64,000 nucleotides of DNA from Neodiprion pinetum (GCF_021155775.2 NC_060234.1:23988026-24052025), one strand, 5' to 3'; counted from the stretch's first letter, positions 1 to 13,905 are shown. The notes: a model not told the origin generated them from the letters alone. Translations and numbers: made by a program.

Positions 1-722
1 TTAACTGAAACTGTCTCACACATTTTTTTAAACCTGTCTTCCTCCCTGATTCACAGACTAAAATCAACTGAAGAGATGTCAGTGTGTAATGTCTTCTAAT
101 TTGGACACCTTATCGCAAATTATATCACAAGCTTGGTGAAATGCCACAGTAAACTCCAAAGCCTTGTTATATATTTCGCTTTTACTGTTCCATAAAAATG
201 ACGCGTATGTGACTTTATACGTCATACTCATTTACAATCAGTTTGACCATCAGAGCATCACACAGTTCAACAAGGTTGTATTATAAAAATTGTAAAATCC
301 GATTAACTGAATAGTCGGTAAAAAAAGAGGTTTCTTTTCTTATTTTGCAATTCTTACATCAAATTTCTCCAACACGTGTCAATATATTCCTTGATTATGA
401 ATCTTACAATTGCGAGTAAATATTATACAATGTGTTAGGCAACACGTTAATGGATTTGAATAGTTTTTGTCGATAAATCAAACATTTTTTCATATAGTCA
501 CCTTGATCCTTTTATAGACGAGGGGAGAATTTTTGCAGGTACGAATTGTAGACCGAATAAAAATTCTAAAATCACGGTTGTGTTTTTTCAATAAAACTCT
601 GTCCAGCTGTAAACATTATCCGACTCAGGATTGACGCACGCGAGGACTCGATTCTTCGGTGCGGACAAGCAGGTTGTTTTAGGTTTAAACGGCTCGTTCT
701 AAAATGCCAATTACCCACTTAC

Positions 723-805
723 GTGTCTGGAACGATACGCTTGAATTGTAAGTCCTGGATGATCAGGCCTCTCTTGGTCGCTCGGAAGCTAGAGCCTCGC
801 TGCAT
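723..805 (-). CDS. candidate short alternative first coding exon (27 codons plus 2 bases)
   Basis: On the minus strand an ATG at 803-805 opens MQRGSSFRATKRGLIIQDL... and reaches a consensus GTAAGT donor at 717-722 in phase 2, the same phase as the exon at 10656-11419. About 200 bases upstream lies a TATA box and arthropod initiator in the right orientation. The peptide is basic and unlike low-complexity noise, but I do not recognise it. It could be an alternative start of the same gene or the start of an independent gene continuing left of the window. Confidence 0.4.
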
Positions 806-1003
806 TTTTAAATACCGCTCAATTCGCACTGTGTTGGTAGAAACAGTGACCGCATGGCAATTAAAACGATTGGAATGGACTACTTATTTCGAAAAAATTG
901 ACGAAAGCACGGCAAAAAATTAACTTTTATGCTAGTAACTAAATTCAAGGAAACGTTTCGCCAGTTTTTTCACACGAACGTTAGATTATCGAAATCGGTC
1001 ACC

Positions 1004-1042
1004 AACTGAACTCTCCTCTCGGGAGCTCACAGATATTATATA
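1004..1042 (-). promoter_or_regulatory. candidate core promoter: TATA box and arthropod initiator
   Basis: On the minus strand TATATAA occupies 1042-1036 and TCAGTT occupies 1009-1004, placing the initiator A (1007) 35 bases after the first T of the TATA box. The pair points towards the short coding exon at 723-805, implying a 5' UTR of about 200 nt. Confidence 0.42.
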
Positions 1043-4000
1043 AGAACGCTGACCAATGAGCCATCTGCTGTACATACATATGAACAGACGGATATGTCAG
1101 GTGTGATTTACTTTTTTGATTAGCATCCGCCGCCCCTTTTCAGCGAAGTAAATATCCTTCGTTTCAAGTTTGTTTTGCTCTAAGCCGTGCTAATGGTCTC
1201 AATTGGTTTGGCAAACGTCTCGTGTTAGAGCACACAGTAGCTGGCTAAGACCCGGAATTAGCGGACACATTATATCTGGATCATATTTAGAAAAAGTATT
1301 TATGAAACTGAAGTAACTTTAACTTTACATCAAGACAATTTTCCACTGTGGTTACTATACAGTTCTCGAAATATTTGGGCTTTTTACCTTAATCGAAAAA
1401 TACAGTTCTGGGTAAATAATGAAAATGTGTTTTTTAGCTGTAACCAGAAAATCTAATATATGTTACTATTCTGTACTATATTGTGATAATTTGATTTCGG
1501 TGCCGTGATAAATTTATGTTAAGGCTTTATTATAATAAACTAAAAAACGCAGCGAACTATAAAAAACAGTTTTAACGTTGCAGTAGCCAGGAAAATAGTA
1601 TTGACAACTATAATCACGATAAATAGTTACTCGTAGCAAATTTCTGGATAATAATAACAATATTCAAACCGTTATTGTAACGACATCCAATTTACTATGA
1701 TTTTTCGGTAATTGTAATTAATGAAAGTTTCTTTAAAGTGCCTGAAATACGAATTAGACTGTTACACGGATGCGGCCAGACAGCATAAAACTAATGTTTG
1801 TATAAAAATGTACATCTGATAACCAATGCGTAAACTTTAAAATCCGAAATTGTGTTCAAGTTTTCAAGTAATACTTCAACGTCTCAACGTCTCAACGTCT
1901 TTTAACATATTTCATTCAAGTTTGCATATGACAAAAGTCTCTAAACCGAATAGATCCCACGAAAGCTATTCTAAAGCCGGCTCTTGTATTCTGCAGAGCT
2001 GCTGTCACGACTATATTACTTTAAAGAAAACCCTCCAATACATTTGGATAATTGTCAATAGGTATTTGAATCTGTTTTCGGGCTCAATTCTGTATTTCGA
2101 ATACTGAATTTTCTGACAGGGACCATTCAGATCAAAAGTTGGTAAGAAAGAAGAAATCATTGAACAATCTCCAGCAACGATATTCGTCCCAATGACGGTG
2201 AACTCTTATTGGCACAAATAACATCGTTAGAGATATTTTTAATTATTTTTTCTCTTCTGCTAATCTTTCATTCAGACGGCCCAACCAATGTATCTTAAAC
2301 CGAACGTTCTATTCCGAAAATGTATTAACGTCTTCGAAAATAGTATAAAAATCAACAGAACACCAAAATCATACATTGCCTAACTTGTTATGATCAATAA
2401 AAAATGTTGACTAAAAATGTTTACGAGCACAAAATCACCTAAATTAACCAAATAATACAACTATAAACGATATATAAATTATATCACTTCTGAAATAATT
2501 TTCTTCCTTGTAGTGTTGAGAGACGACAGCGACAAAATAATTTTCGCGACACAGATGGATTTAATTTGTCACCGTCGAAGTTCGTCTATCCGTTTTACCG
2601 TGCTATTCGAATGGTGCTGATATAATATTATACTCAATATTAGCATTCGAATTACGCTGCGAAGCATTCGGGAGTAACGTAGACGGTACGCAACGGAACG
2701 ATGACGAAATGAAACGGGCCTAACGCGTACGATAAACTCACCAGTGCTCCGCACCCTGATTTGCAAATATTTATCGCTCTTTGTCAATTCGATCAACTAA
2801 AAAATTTCAAATCGCATGCGAGCTGCAGCTCGGCTGGATGGTCAAAGCTGTAAATATACATGTTCAAGCAAAAAAGACAATACCTTAGCGTCGAACAATT
2901 GACAATATGCTGAAAAAACTTACAGTCGAGTCTACTATAAAACGACTGTATAAGACAATTCTTTCAGGGTCCTGAAATAAATTTTCGTTGTATAACAGTA
3001 ACTTGATAAAATATTGTTACAGCGACTATTTTTTTTTTTTATACTTATTGTTAGTGGTATCGCATTGCCAAAGATAATCACGTAGTTAGTTGGATTAGGT
3101 ACCGTTTGACTATAAAACGTTGTTGGCGCAACCCGTTTGCTGTAAAAAGTATGAGTAGAACCAATTACTTAATTTACTCAATCCAAATGGCGCTTGTGCT
3201 TCGGGCAAAAATATTTATTTTTCGAGCAACAATATACATGTTTGGATAGAGAATAATAATTCTTTAATTGAACCACGAAATCTTTTACTGTGTGAGCTTG
3301 GATTACTAGTCACGTGTCATATATAGCCGTGACTTCATGTGATCTACAGTACACTAGACTGCCAATTCTAAACTTTACACGAGGACGAATTCACTATTTT
3401 CCAAGTGACTTGAATTGGATTCATATCCGAATTGAAACCACGATTGCACTGCTCCTGATAGTTGATCCTTCTAGCTACAGAATATAACGTATGTGTATAA
3501 CAGTCTTAAAAGATAATTTACGTATATTTTATAATTGTAACAAATATTTTCATATTCAACATATAGTTAACGCTGGCACTACTTTTCACCGTCCCTTCTT
3601 TAACTATGAAATATAATATGGATCTAGTTTTACCAGTCGATTTTACGGTCTGTATAGAATTATGGCGCACTTAACTATGCAGATATATAATTATATTTAT
3701 GTGCTGAGGCAACTTCGGAATATCTCGCTAACAATCATGACAAATAGTAAATCAAACCGCAATGTCGTGTGTCACTGTAGTAAGGAGCGTATAGTGCTCA
3801 CTACTGATATAAAATTTAGTAATCACGACTAATATGTTTCATAGTATTTTTAAAGTTAGGTCAATAACAGAATATCTGCAAATTCGATATTATACACGTG
3901 GTTCACGCCATTTGGAAATAAGAAATACGGAATAATATAGATATCTATCATGAATGATTGATCTGAAGAATTAGAAAATAGTTGAATAGATCGTGCAACC

Positions 4001-4846
4001 CGTTCGATCATGCATTATCGGCAATTCGTCACAGTAACTTCTTCGTATGATAATCGCTGAATGTATTTCTCGCAGTCGAAGAATTGTGAGTAACACAAAG
4101 TGTCTGACGATATTTCTGGTAAATCGAAACACTGCATGCGTTAACTTATTTAATCAGCCATTATCACGAAAATCTATCAGAGTTCGTTATCAGGACAAGA
4201 GGTTTTTCATGCTTGATTTCCTCATACACCAATAATATTCGGAACTTAAAAAACGTACGATTCATGAATGTTTGATCGTAGTCAGTCGATTCAAACTTCG
4301 TCATTAGCCTTCCATGTGTTGCATAAGAAATTTTCCATGAGATATTTGTATTGTGTTTTAGTTAGTCATCCTTCTCTGACAAATATTACAAGTCCTTCAT
4401 CTCAATATACGCAAAGTCTATATGTCCTTGAGATATAGTTGTCACGATTATTAATTCTTTTTCTTTGCGAATGGAAGATCCGAAAACATATTTTTGGGTA
4501 TGAATAAACGAATAGTCGCGTGGTCACGACATATATAAGTAATAAAAATATAAGTAATATAATTTTCGTTAGTCGAATCAAAGTTTTCCGCGTGTCAAGA
4601 GTCAAGTGCCTCCTTCAAAGGATGGAAAAATGTTTTATCGGAAAATCGCCAGCTACGGTTTAAGCGAAATAAGTTCTGGTTTCGAGGAACTAGAGTTGGA
4701 TGAACATAATCCGTTGGGCCACAGAGAGGACCCGGGCAGAGTTTCTGCCTTCGGCCAATGCGACGCCGCGACGCGTCGGTGAAAGTCCGAGTAATGCATA
4801 ACGGCCGTATCCTGTTGTCCTTCCCTTTGTTTAACCACGCACATCA

Positions 4847-4977
4847 TGTGTGTGTGTGTGTAAGAAGGTGCAAATGAAAAGCACGCTCGAAACTTTTCGA
4901 ACATCCGCGCAAATCGATATTTCGGAATAAATAATCTGTAATCTGTACTTTGATATATATATATATATATATATATA
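4847..4977. repeat. dinucleotide repeats (TG)n at 4847-4861 and (AT)n at 4953-4977
   Basis: Two simple repeats within a relatively GC-rich stretch (4700-5060). The stretch has overlapping short open frames on the minus strand that I do not support as genes. Confidence 0.85.
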
Positions 4978-5282
4978 CAATGTGGATTCCTGACGACAGG
5001 ATGATCCGTCCTCTGCTACTATCGTTTAACGCGCGTTCGCCAGGGCGACCAACCGTCGTGAACGTAACCTCAAAAATTTTGAAACTTGACGCTAGCAATT
5101 GTGTTCAACACCGTCGGGTGTGAAAATTTTATATCTGCATAAGTCGCGGAGATCTGTCGTTTAAATTTATGTTTAGTCGTAGTTGTCATAGCAAACAACT
5201 GTTCTCGGATTGTAGAGCATGCGCGTTAAACTATATAGCAGACGTCGGACCATTTTGATCTTAGCAATTCGCACTGTATTTA

Positions 5283-5709
5283 TACAGGATGTCCCATTTT
5301 AACTTACACAGCTGAATAAGTGAAAAAATTGCAAGTCAATCAAAAAATGTTGCAAACAAAAATTGTTCGGTATCGAGGGGCTGACCCAACTATGACCTTG
5401 TCTTTGGCATTGGCCTTTTTTTTTTCAAACTTACCCGAAGGTCAACTTGTGTTTTCCAAATAAAAACCCCTAATTTTGACTTCGTATTTCGAAAGAAAAA
5501 GAAATTTTACGTTCAAATGAGTATCAGTGTTATGAGTCAACGTGACCTCTAGGGGTCCTGTCAAGGTTAAATTTTGAGAAATGGAGCCGTAATGGCCCTC
5601 TACGTTCTCGTCATCGGCTCCGGAAGTGCTTACATGTGGCAGGAGAAAATATGCGCGAGTAAACATCGCAGAGAAGGGGTCTCCTTATTAATAAATCTTT
5701 CACTCTGTA
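5283..5709. mobile_element. probable MITE-like repeat with TACAG..TG ends
   Basis: The left end reads TACAGGATGTCCCATTTTAA, a very common terminus of dispersed insect repeats (usually TACAGGGTGTCCC). The right end, CACTCTGTA, is the reverse complement of TACAGAGTG, so the ends share TACAGnnTG. The interior has no recognisable protein. Extent and family are inferred. Confidence 0.4.
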
Positions 5710-8700
5710 CGGACTTGTGCCTTAGGTAAATGGCCGAGTGATGCGATTCGCCATTTGTACCTTATGGAGTGCCACAGGACTTCAAGGGATTTCACGGGAT
5801 TTGAAGGGTTTCATACAATTTTATAAGAGTAGGGCAAACTATACATATATATCAACAATTCGTGAAAAGATGTTATGTTAAAAACGATCGAAATGATTGG
5901 AGTCTGGTGTTTCCCATCCGATTCTCGTGTTTCCGGATTCATTCTTCTCGCTCACCAGATCCCCACAAATTGTTTTCAAACTATTTGAGATGTTTTACAT
6001 TACAGTATAGTTACAACGCGCTAATCTGTTCACCATACTTACAAAAAATCTGTTCTTATTCACTCTACAATGGAGATTCCTATATGATTTTTTTTTTCAG
6101 ATGACCTCGGAAAATCTGCATGGACAATAAAATAAGGCAAAAAATTAGACTTGGACCAAATGAACAAGAATTCGATAAGGTTGAACTTTTTAATTGTAAA
6201 ACCTTTTTCCAAATTGTGGATATCTTATCTTGTGTCGTTCAAATTTGTTGATTTGTTAATGTTGATTCATTCGCGTATCAGAAGTACTCGAATTTCATTA
6301 GAAACACTCAACCTTTCAACATATCACTGAGCTTCAGCCCGATTGCTAACAAGACGACACACTCGGCGTCGACTTCTCTGATTGGTCAGTATAGTAAACG
6401 CGTGTAATCTCCTAGATTTGACGAATTGTAATACAAGGGATTGACACTGTCATGGTTGTACACTCAGTTATATCATGGCGCATTGAGTGAAGTTTATCGT
6501 AACGAATCCCACTTATCGGTGCGCGATTTGCAAATGTCAAATCTTTGCAGAACTTTTCGTGAAATCGCAAGCATTTCAGATAAATAAAGTTATGTATACT
6601 CACAACTCATAAAATGCACAGAGTATTCTTGGGTGTACGTTAACCTACTCCATAGGTTAAACAAATTCCTGATATGCTTGAAATTCGTGAACATTCATTT
6701 GCACCAAAGTATTTAAACCTGCAGCTTGTACCGCACTGATGATATCGCAATATTTTTACACTGTGTACAACTTCCTCTACAAGTAGCACAGATTGACAAT
6801 TTTGTAATTCAATTTGTGAATAATTTTTACTGAAAGACTTTGGAGAGAATGGGCTGTTTAAATTTTCGTCTAAACGATCGTTCGGAATTTCAGGTACACG
6901 ATTGCTGGTGTGGTTATTTAGCAGAAACACATACCTCAAATCAACTGAATTGATTACCGAAACCCGTTATAGTCATCGTGTAGCTTGGCTCAGTGAAATC
7001 ATATTTGCTCAGGAACAGAGAAGTTAAAACAAGAGTTAAAACTTATTCTTTTTGCGTCGGTTCAAGTTCGCAAACATGATTCTGCAGGGAGTGAATACCC
7101 TCGATAGGATTGCAGTAACTTTGTTTAACTGCCTAGCAATTATGAAATGAACACTGTTGTTCGATGGAAAAATTAATGAGGTATATATCAAATGTTTCAA
7201 TCAAAGAAGAAATACAATATTTTGTACATTTGCTACCGTTCCAAACAGGTAGTAAGTTCAACCATCTCTGTTCCGACAGACGGGAAATGAGAAAGATGCA
7301 GGTTCAAGAAGTTTTCTAGACCGTTGGGTCTACAACAAGGTAACAAGTATTTTATACTCTCAAGTCGGTTTTAGCATTATTCAAGTATTTGAGTTCTAAT
7401 AGACAATCTCATCACCATCGGTGCTGAAATCAAAAGTTGGTTGGATTTTTAATAGAATCGTCAGAATATTTGGTTACTGACAAAACATGGACACAAGTAA
7501 ATACCGCGCCATATGATGAACAGAGTGTCACGACTAAGATGTTGATTCATCTGTATACAGCTGTCATAATTGAACTATTTACTGAAGTACAGCTTGATTG
7601 GCATAAAAATACATTGGCAAACTGCGTATTCGATGTACCGAGAGGATCAATTTTTCTTCTTCCGTATGACTATATCCCGAAGACGATGTGCCAAGGTACT
7701 CTAAGTTTAGGTACTTCTGAGTTGTCTCAGCAGTTTCAAAAACTGTGACGCTTCTGTGATATTTGCTTTCTTCTCCATTAATGGCTATTATCACCGTCAG
7801 TCTATTTGGCCAATGTACTCTTTTTTATTAAATTTTTATTGTTTGTTTCAATTTCACTTATTTTCAAACGCTTTACTCACTCTGAATTTCACTAGATATC
7901 TTGTCAATGAAAATAATGATTTTTCCCGATACTGAAAGTTATTATAACTAACCTATTCTTGCTCTCTCATATAACTATTGCAGAAGTACGAAGGTAACCA
8001 GAGAAAATTACTTCAAATAATCCACCAGACTGTACAAATACAAAGTATAATTATATACACGAGTCAACACGAGGGTATTGATTCTAAAATTATCACATGC
8101 AAAGAAGTTTAAAACTCTTAATTCCAATATAATGAACACTCAATTTGTAATGGCAATACGCCGAATCACTAATACATATCACAATATATAATCAACACTC
8201 GAAAAATTAACCAATCATTATTTGGTCTTGCAATGCGGGAAAGAAGTTTATACGTCAACTATTTAAACTCCACCGAGTACCAAACAATTGCCGCACATTT
8301 TTATACCATGCTCTATTTTGTGAAATCGAATGCGATGTTCGATTTGCGAGATATTAATTTGGATTGAAAATATGTTCACTCACGGAATTCCAAAAGGATG
8401 ATCAAAAATAAATGTCAATTAAGAATCAAATTTTTTTTTTGTTTTGATCTACAGTTTGAAGAGAGACGATTAAATGTTTGGCTGTTTTAAACATTGCTCA
8501 CGTGCGAGCTTACGAGATAGCCTTGCTAATTTGACACAAGTCAGAAAGACAGCAGCAAGTTGTACGAAATAAGCATGAATTACCATGACAAAGCGAAGGA
8601 TTCTGACAAAAAGTTAGCAACTAATATGATCTATAGTCGAACTTATGCTCGCATTATGTATAATACCGCACGACCGATGTAAGAATAAAGTTCATTAGAT

Positions 8701-9958
8701 GCTCAAAAAGAAAAACGAGAAAGAGTCAGTAAGTAAGAATCTTCGTCGTCGAGAATCAATACAAGTAAGAGAATTGGTTTATGAAATTGTAGTTTTATAC
8801 GTTCCCACTCAAAATCTTGATAAAATCAAAATAAGAATCCCCACTTACGCTAATGCCGTTGACTAACAATAAGATGGACTATCGTAACATTGTTCGTCTG
8901 AGAAAAAAGATATGAAATTGAAATTTGAGGACCTTAGAATGCACGTAAAACTTTTATCATCATCTCAGTAGAAATTTGTAGTAGATCTAGGTTTTCCACG
9001 TTCCCAAAAAATGGATGCTTGGCTGAAGAGCGGAAAAATTTATAAGAAAATTGGTTGCACAATTTCAGTCGGTATTTTTGTGAAATTAAATGCATTCGTA
9101 TATTATGTCTGCACAAACTATTAAATTACTTGGCAACACCGACGTCTATGGATCCCCGAAAACTCGGTTATACACGTGACGACGTCTCTGATTGGGAGAA
9201 TTAGCAAGCCATAGATGATGCAAAGAATAATAAGGTACCTATAGAATAACCTTTGCATTTTTGCAATTGATGTCAAGAGTTTGGGGCGAGCCAAGATTGA
9301 TCAGCTCTTTAAAAAGCCTATTGGAATTTATTTGTTCTGAATTTTATTCACCGTAATACCTGTAACGTAGAACTATACAGCCTATGGAATTCAGAGATAA
9401 ACTTTGATATGCTGCGTATGCGTAAGCTGTCGAATGTCGGATTCCCCTCAGCTTTAGAATAAGGCCGCAAAATAGCATGTTTCGACTTTAGACGGAGGCT
9501 TTCGCTAGCTTGCTCGACAATTACCACTGCTAAGATAATAGTACGGTTATGCAGTGCAGCGGTACGCATTGTGCATACAAAGAAGTAGGTATTTACGTTA
9601 ATTCCATTTAATTATTAATGCTAATTGAACGGGTTAAACGAATCAAATTGTTTCAGTCATTGATTCGCAAACACGATACAACGATCTTCTCCAGTAAGTT
9701 AGCTTTATTCATATGTCAAGAATATGTTGATCCGATGTTTTTATATGTATTTCAAGATTAAGAGTCGGTGGACCAGTTATCTTTTACTTATCCTGGATGT
9801 ATTTTTCCCTTAACCCCTTCGCAGTCTGTGACGCATAAGCGCGCAAAAAAAACAGAGCCGTGTCACCAGTATTTACCGCGCGTATCTACGCATTTAGATA
9901 AAACAATTTGTGCTCTTGCCATATTCTTAAAAAAAAAAATCCTGCCTGCAGTTTTCGA

Positions 9959-10522
9959 AGTCGATGAATTCAAATATAATATGAGAATTTTGAAATTCAC
10001 AAATGCCGCAACGAAATTTGGCAAAATGGTTATTTGCTAATAAAAATGGGTATACCTAGACAAGCTTTCGAGCTTACCGAAACCAAAGATAATACAAGAA
10101 TTTTTAAATTCTGCGATCATATTCGAATTTAGCGACCGCAATAATCATCGAATAACGATCTTCGCAGAAATTCGTACACCTGGGTTCTCGAGGTCGTTGA
10201 ATCCGAATATGACATGAGAATTTCAAAATGCAAAATGATGGATCAATATATCGGATCAAAATTTTTGTCCAGGGAGAATAAATTCAGGGAGATTTATAAG
10301 AACAGTAGAATTCTTATCGAAAAGGGTACCTCCTACGAGTTATGGACATTGCAGAAATTTCGATACAATATTTGAACTCAGTGGCCTTAAAAACATTACA
10401 CATCAATTGTCTCAAGAATCCGCGGCGACGTTTCGTGAAGTTCAGTCCGCCAATTCAGATCCGTTACTTTGAATGTTGAAGTTCTGATGTCATATTAGGA
10501 TTCAGCGAGTGCGAAAACGGTG
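9959..10522. repeat. cluster of degenerate copies of one short repeat in both orientations
   Basis: The core (TTGAATCCGAATATGACATG and variants) occurs on the plus strand near 9959-9993 and 10189-10230 and on the minus strand near 10109-10138 and 10485-10522; a further weak reverse copy lies near 10350-10385. TTAACCCCTTCGCAG at 9810-9824 resembles a piggyBac-type left end, but I found no matching right end. No coding signal. Confidence 0.4.
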
Positions 10523-10655
10523 AAAACCGAGATTAACAGACGATCAGACAAACAGCTTTTTTCAAACACGGGATGCCGGTAAACCTAATTTTCGGTACAC
10601 ATCAATATGAGGTAAATTAAAAAAATGTATCATAGGCGAACATGTTTTCACTTAC

Positions 10656-11419
10656 GTTGGAGGATGTACCATGTTGAGTAGTTCAGACGGGGAAGTAGGT
10701 ACCCTGCGGATAGTTAGCTTACGACCGTCGGAAGATCCCATACCTATGGAAGCAAGGGATCGTATGGAAACGGAGTCTGGGAATGGTTTTCCCGACTGAC
10801 TCGCGGCGTCGGAGAAAATTATCGAGGCCCAGCTGGTAGCCGGGTGATGATTGTGCTGATGATGGTCATCGGCGGCCGTGGATTTGAGGGATCGCATGCT
10901 CGGATAGCGATGCCGGCTGCCATGGAGTTCGATTCCTCGGGTTATTCGACCCCCGGCGCCGTGCGTTGAACCGTCCCGATACAAACGGGGCTCAGCCTCC
11001 AAGGCGGCAAGACGCGATTGCGGAATTCTCGCGGGTTGCTTGGCGTCGTGAACGCTGTCAATCGAGCTGTTCCCACTGCTCGATCGCTTTATGCCGTTGT
11101 TCGTCGAAGCTATGCTCGACATGCTCGCCGGTGTGACCATTATTTTGCGACTTCCAGAGCTGAGGAGGCGACCTCTTTCTCTTCCTTCGCTCGGCGAGTC
11201 CGAGTCCGGATCTTGCTGATGCTGGTGGATCGGCTGCAGACTCACGGCGTCTGGGTCAGCGTCTGAACCGTCCTCTTCCGGCATAGTGCTCATCTTTCGC
11301 ATGTTGTTTTGTTTACCGATCACATTCAGCCGGTTGTTGTTGGCGTGTTGCTTGAGAAGACTGGCTTTGTTGTCGCTGATCATCGTTGCCCCGTTACCGT
11401 TTGAATTCGAGGACTCCAT
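10656..11419 (-). CDS. first coding exon of an unrecognised gene (254 codons plus 2 bases)
   Basis: Start ATG at 11417-11419 in context GAAATGG, with an in-frame TAA two codons upstream, so the N-terminus is real. It ends at a consensus GTAAGT donor (10650-10655) in phase 2. The encoded region is hydrophilic and apparently disordered: N-rich start (MESSNSNGNG), Q/H run (QPIHQHQQ), acidic-serine DSDSPSEGRERGR, a serine-rich SSSGNSSIDS, an H-rich DDHHQHNHHP, and a better-conserved-looking end SIRSLASIG...RRVPTSPSELLNMVHPP. That pattern fits the cytoplasmic N-terminus of a larger multi-exon protein. I do not recognise the family. GC content is higher than in surrounding DNA. Downstream exons should lie at lower coordinates; none is visible before position 1 except the possible alternative first exon at 723. 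Confidence 0.68.
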
Positions 11420-11902
11420 TTCTTAGTCTTTCATTTCAACACGAAATTAGCAATCTATGTCGGTTCCGGTGTAAGACGATATATTTATCTCGACGAGTAA
11501 ACGGAAAAAAAAAACAAAAAACTACAATCTCGTTTATCAGAAGTATCAGCGCGGTGTTACGTATACGACGTCTCGCAGTAGCCTGCGTTTGACCAATCTC
11601 TCGACACTATCAAATATTCGAACACATGGCAATAATATTCCATACAAGTGAAAGATCGTATATTTTTTCTCGATAACGAGATTGCCGCTGTCGATCTAGT
11701 GCCGAATGAAGCAGGCTCGTCGTCACAATACGCGGCGATGCGGAGCGTCGATCGCTTGAGTCATGGCTCTCAATGGTGTAAAAGACATCATTACGCCCGT
11801 TACAGCACTCACCAACACTCACGTGTATGCCCGCCTACACCTGTCGACCTGATGGGAATCACCAACGGACCGTCAACCAACCACCCGGTAGTCGTCCGTC
11901 CA

Positions 11903-11942
11903 ACTGACTGACTGACTGACTGACTGACTGACTGACTGACTG
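11903..11942. repeat. (ACTG)10 microsatellite, upstream of the 11419 start codon
   Basis: Forty bases of perfect ACTG tandem repeat. On the sense (minus) strand of the downstream gene it reads as overlapping TCAGT motifs, the arthropod initiator consensus, about 485-520 bases upstream of the ATG. Confidence 0.9.
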
Positions 11943-13892
11943 GCAGACAATGAATGACGGAGGAGAGCGTCGCGTTCTTCTCCCTCCGTTTCCCGTGCAA
12001 TCCGGAGCAAGATAATGATATTATAAAGCGCGCCTGCGGCACCGTTTCCTCGTCCCGGCGAAGAGACGGACGCGATCGTAGCAATCAGCAGAGGCGACGA
12101 GGCCGCCGCCGTGCGCCAACCGCGCCTAACTAATAAATACAATATTCACCAGTTGCGTAGTTCCCTTTCCTACATGTTACAGAAGCGGGCATGCATGCAT
12201 ATCTGCGTGCGATCGACGGGCCCCAACGCTTCTTCCTTACCTCACTCCGCGCCAGCTCTACGAGTAGCGGTTGAACACCTCGTCTTCTTCGACTTCTCCG
12301 AAGTCGCTGGCTGCCGCCTCCTCGTACCCTCCGCGTCACCTTACTCACATTGCCTCCCGGTTAACGCCACCAAGCAACAGGTACTCGCAGCTCGCTCGGA
12401 AACACTTGTATGATTCTACGCATACGCACATGTGCTTCGTATCAACTTCGTATCTACTGGGTGTGTACGGAAATTTCGTTCGGTTGGCGAGACGTCGGTG
12501 TTGTTATTTTGAGAATATTTTAAATTTTTATACTAGCACGCTTGTATCGAGATAGAAGTTTTTGAAAGTACTGAGACTGCGAACGAAAATCTGTTGATTG
12601 ATGCTCCGTTTCAAATCGCTTCATTACGGCGAAGAAATTTAGCAAATCATTTCGATTTTACTCTACGATGACTCGTTTAATTCAGAAGACTATTATCTAC
12701 ACAGTTACGGAAATGGTTTTTTTTTTTTATCGTGTCGCCATCGTTGAATTATTCATTTCACAACATTGCACCGATATTGATTGTGTTTAATAAGTAGCAA
12801 TATTGAATTGACAACTGAAAATAAAAACGATCAATTTCAGTAACTTTGTAGGAAATTGTATTCTGAATAAAACGAACCATCGTACGGTGCAGTCGAGCGA
12901 ATCTACTAGATTTTTAAACATTTTGAACCGAATGGAACGAAATATCGATATTTAAACTTTGATATGGAATTCTAGTATTTCCTTTATTTTGCATTTTCAA
13001 AGGAAACTCTGATAAAGTTCCGAAAAGCTCATACCTCTGATCAATTTGTAATTTAGTATAACCATGTATTTTGACTTGCTGATCACAAATACGATAGTTA
13101 AAATACCCGAAAATTTGATTTTCAAGTTCAAAACTCACAAGAACTGATTTTTAAAATGTTTTTCTATTTTTTTTTCGATAAGTTTTGATCATTTTACCAT
13201 CATTGGGATTCCGTGTATACTAGCCGTGAAATATCGACTTAAATCCAAAAGGAATTCAGCCATGTGGTGAGATTATTATTTGGTAACTCCCGGAGTAAAG
13301 TATACTCGATCGTCACCGCAAATAATTCCACTGTTGCGTGCCGCAGCGTTTGTGTTCGATAGATATAATCACATATCGCTGTGTCGCGCAAGATATCATA
13401 TGCGTGTACTGCAGATAACTTTGCCATTTCAATAAATTGTACACCTATACGAATTTCATCATGAATCCTTTTATAACATTTATAAGTGTGCCTATCCCAA
13501 AATTCTTGTAATTGAGCGCACACGGTATGTCACCTGAATTTATGCTGCCAATTGCATATTGACATCACGCCGAAAGAAAATTTTAGTTGTGGTTACTACA
13601 CAATAACGGTCCTTGAGTACAGTAGAATCTTCCTAAACGCATACAATCGGGACCGGATTTAAACGAATATTTCCCCGCTTCTTCCACCAGCACCCAATTA
13701 ATCCATGCGTATAGACCAGGGTGATACTGTACACGTTAGCTGAGTGCATTTTTATGTCTCCCGCCTAAAACCTTTCTAGCATTTTTACACGCAGCATCAT
13801 CGTTAATCTTTTCTGTTTCACTCTTTTTTGCTGTATTCAAGTTCCAGATGTATTATAATGAGGAGTTACCATAAACCACATATGTAGTTTGA

Positions 13893-13905
13893 GGGGGGGG
13901 GGGGG
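13893..13905. repeat. G13 homopolymer
   Basis: Uninterrupted run of 13 G in AT-rich intergenic DNA; also a likely place for sequencing length error. Confidence 0.85.

Larger units (their letters stand above)
1043..10655. other. gene-poor stretch, no coding exon supported
   Basis: AT-rich DNA with only short unsupported open frames. Apart from the repeats listed at 4847-4977, 5283-5709 and 9959-10522 I see no gene. If the exons at 10656 and 723 belong to one gene, this is its first intron. Confidence 0.6.

Noticed and set aside
7437..7748. 103-codon plus-strand open frame
   Set aside because: No recognisable domain, no promoter or splice context, and an overlapping frame of similar length on the other strand.
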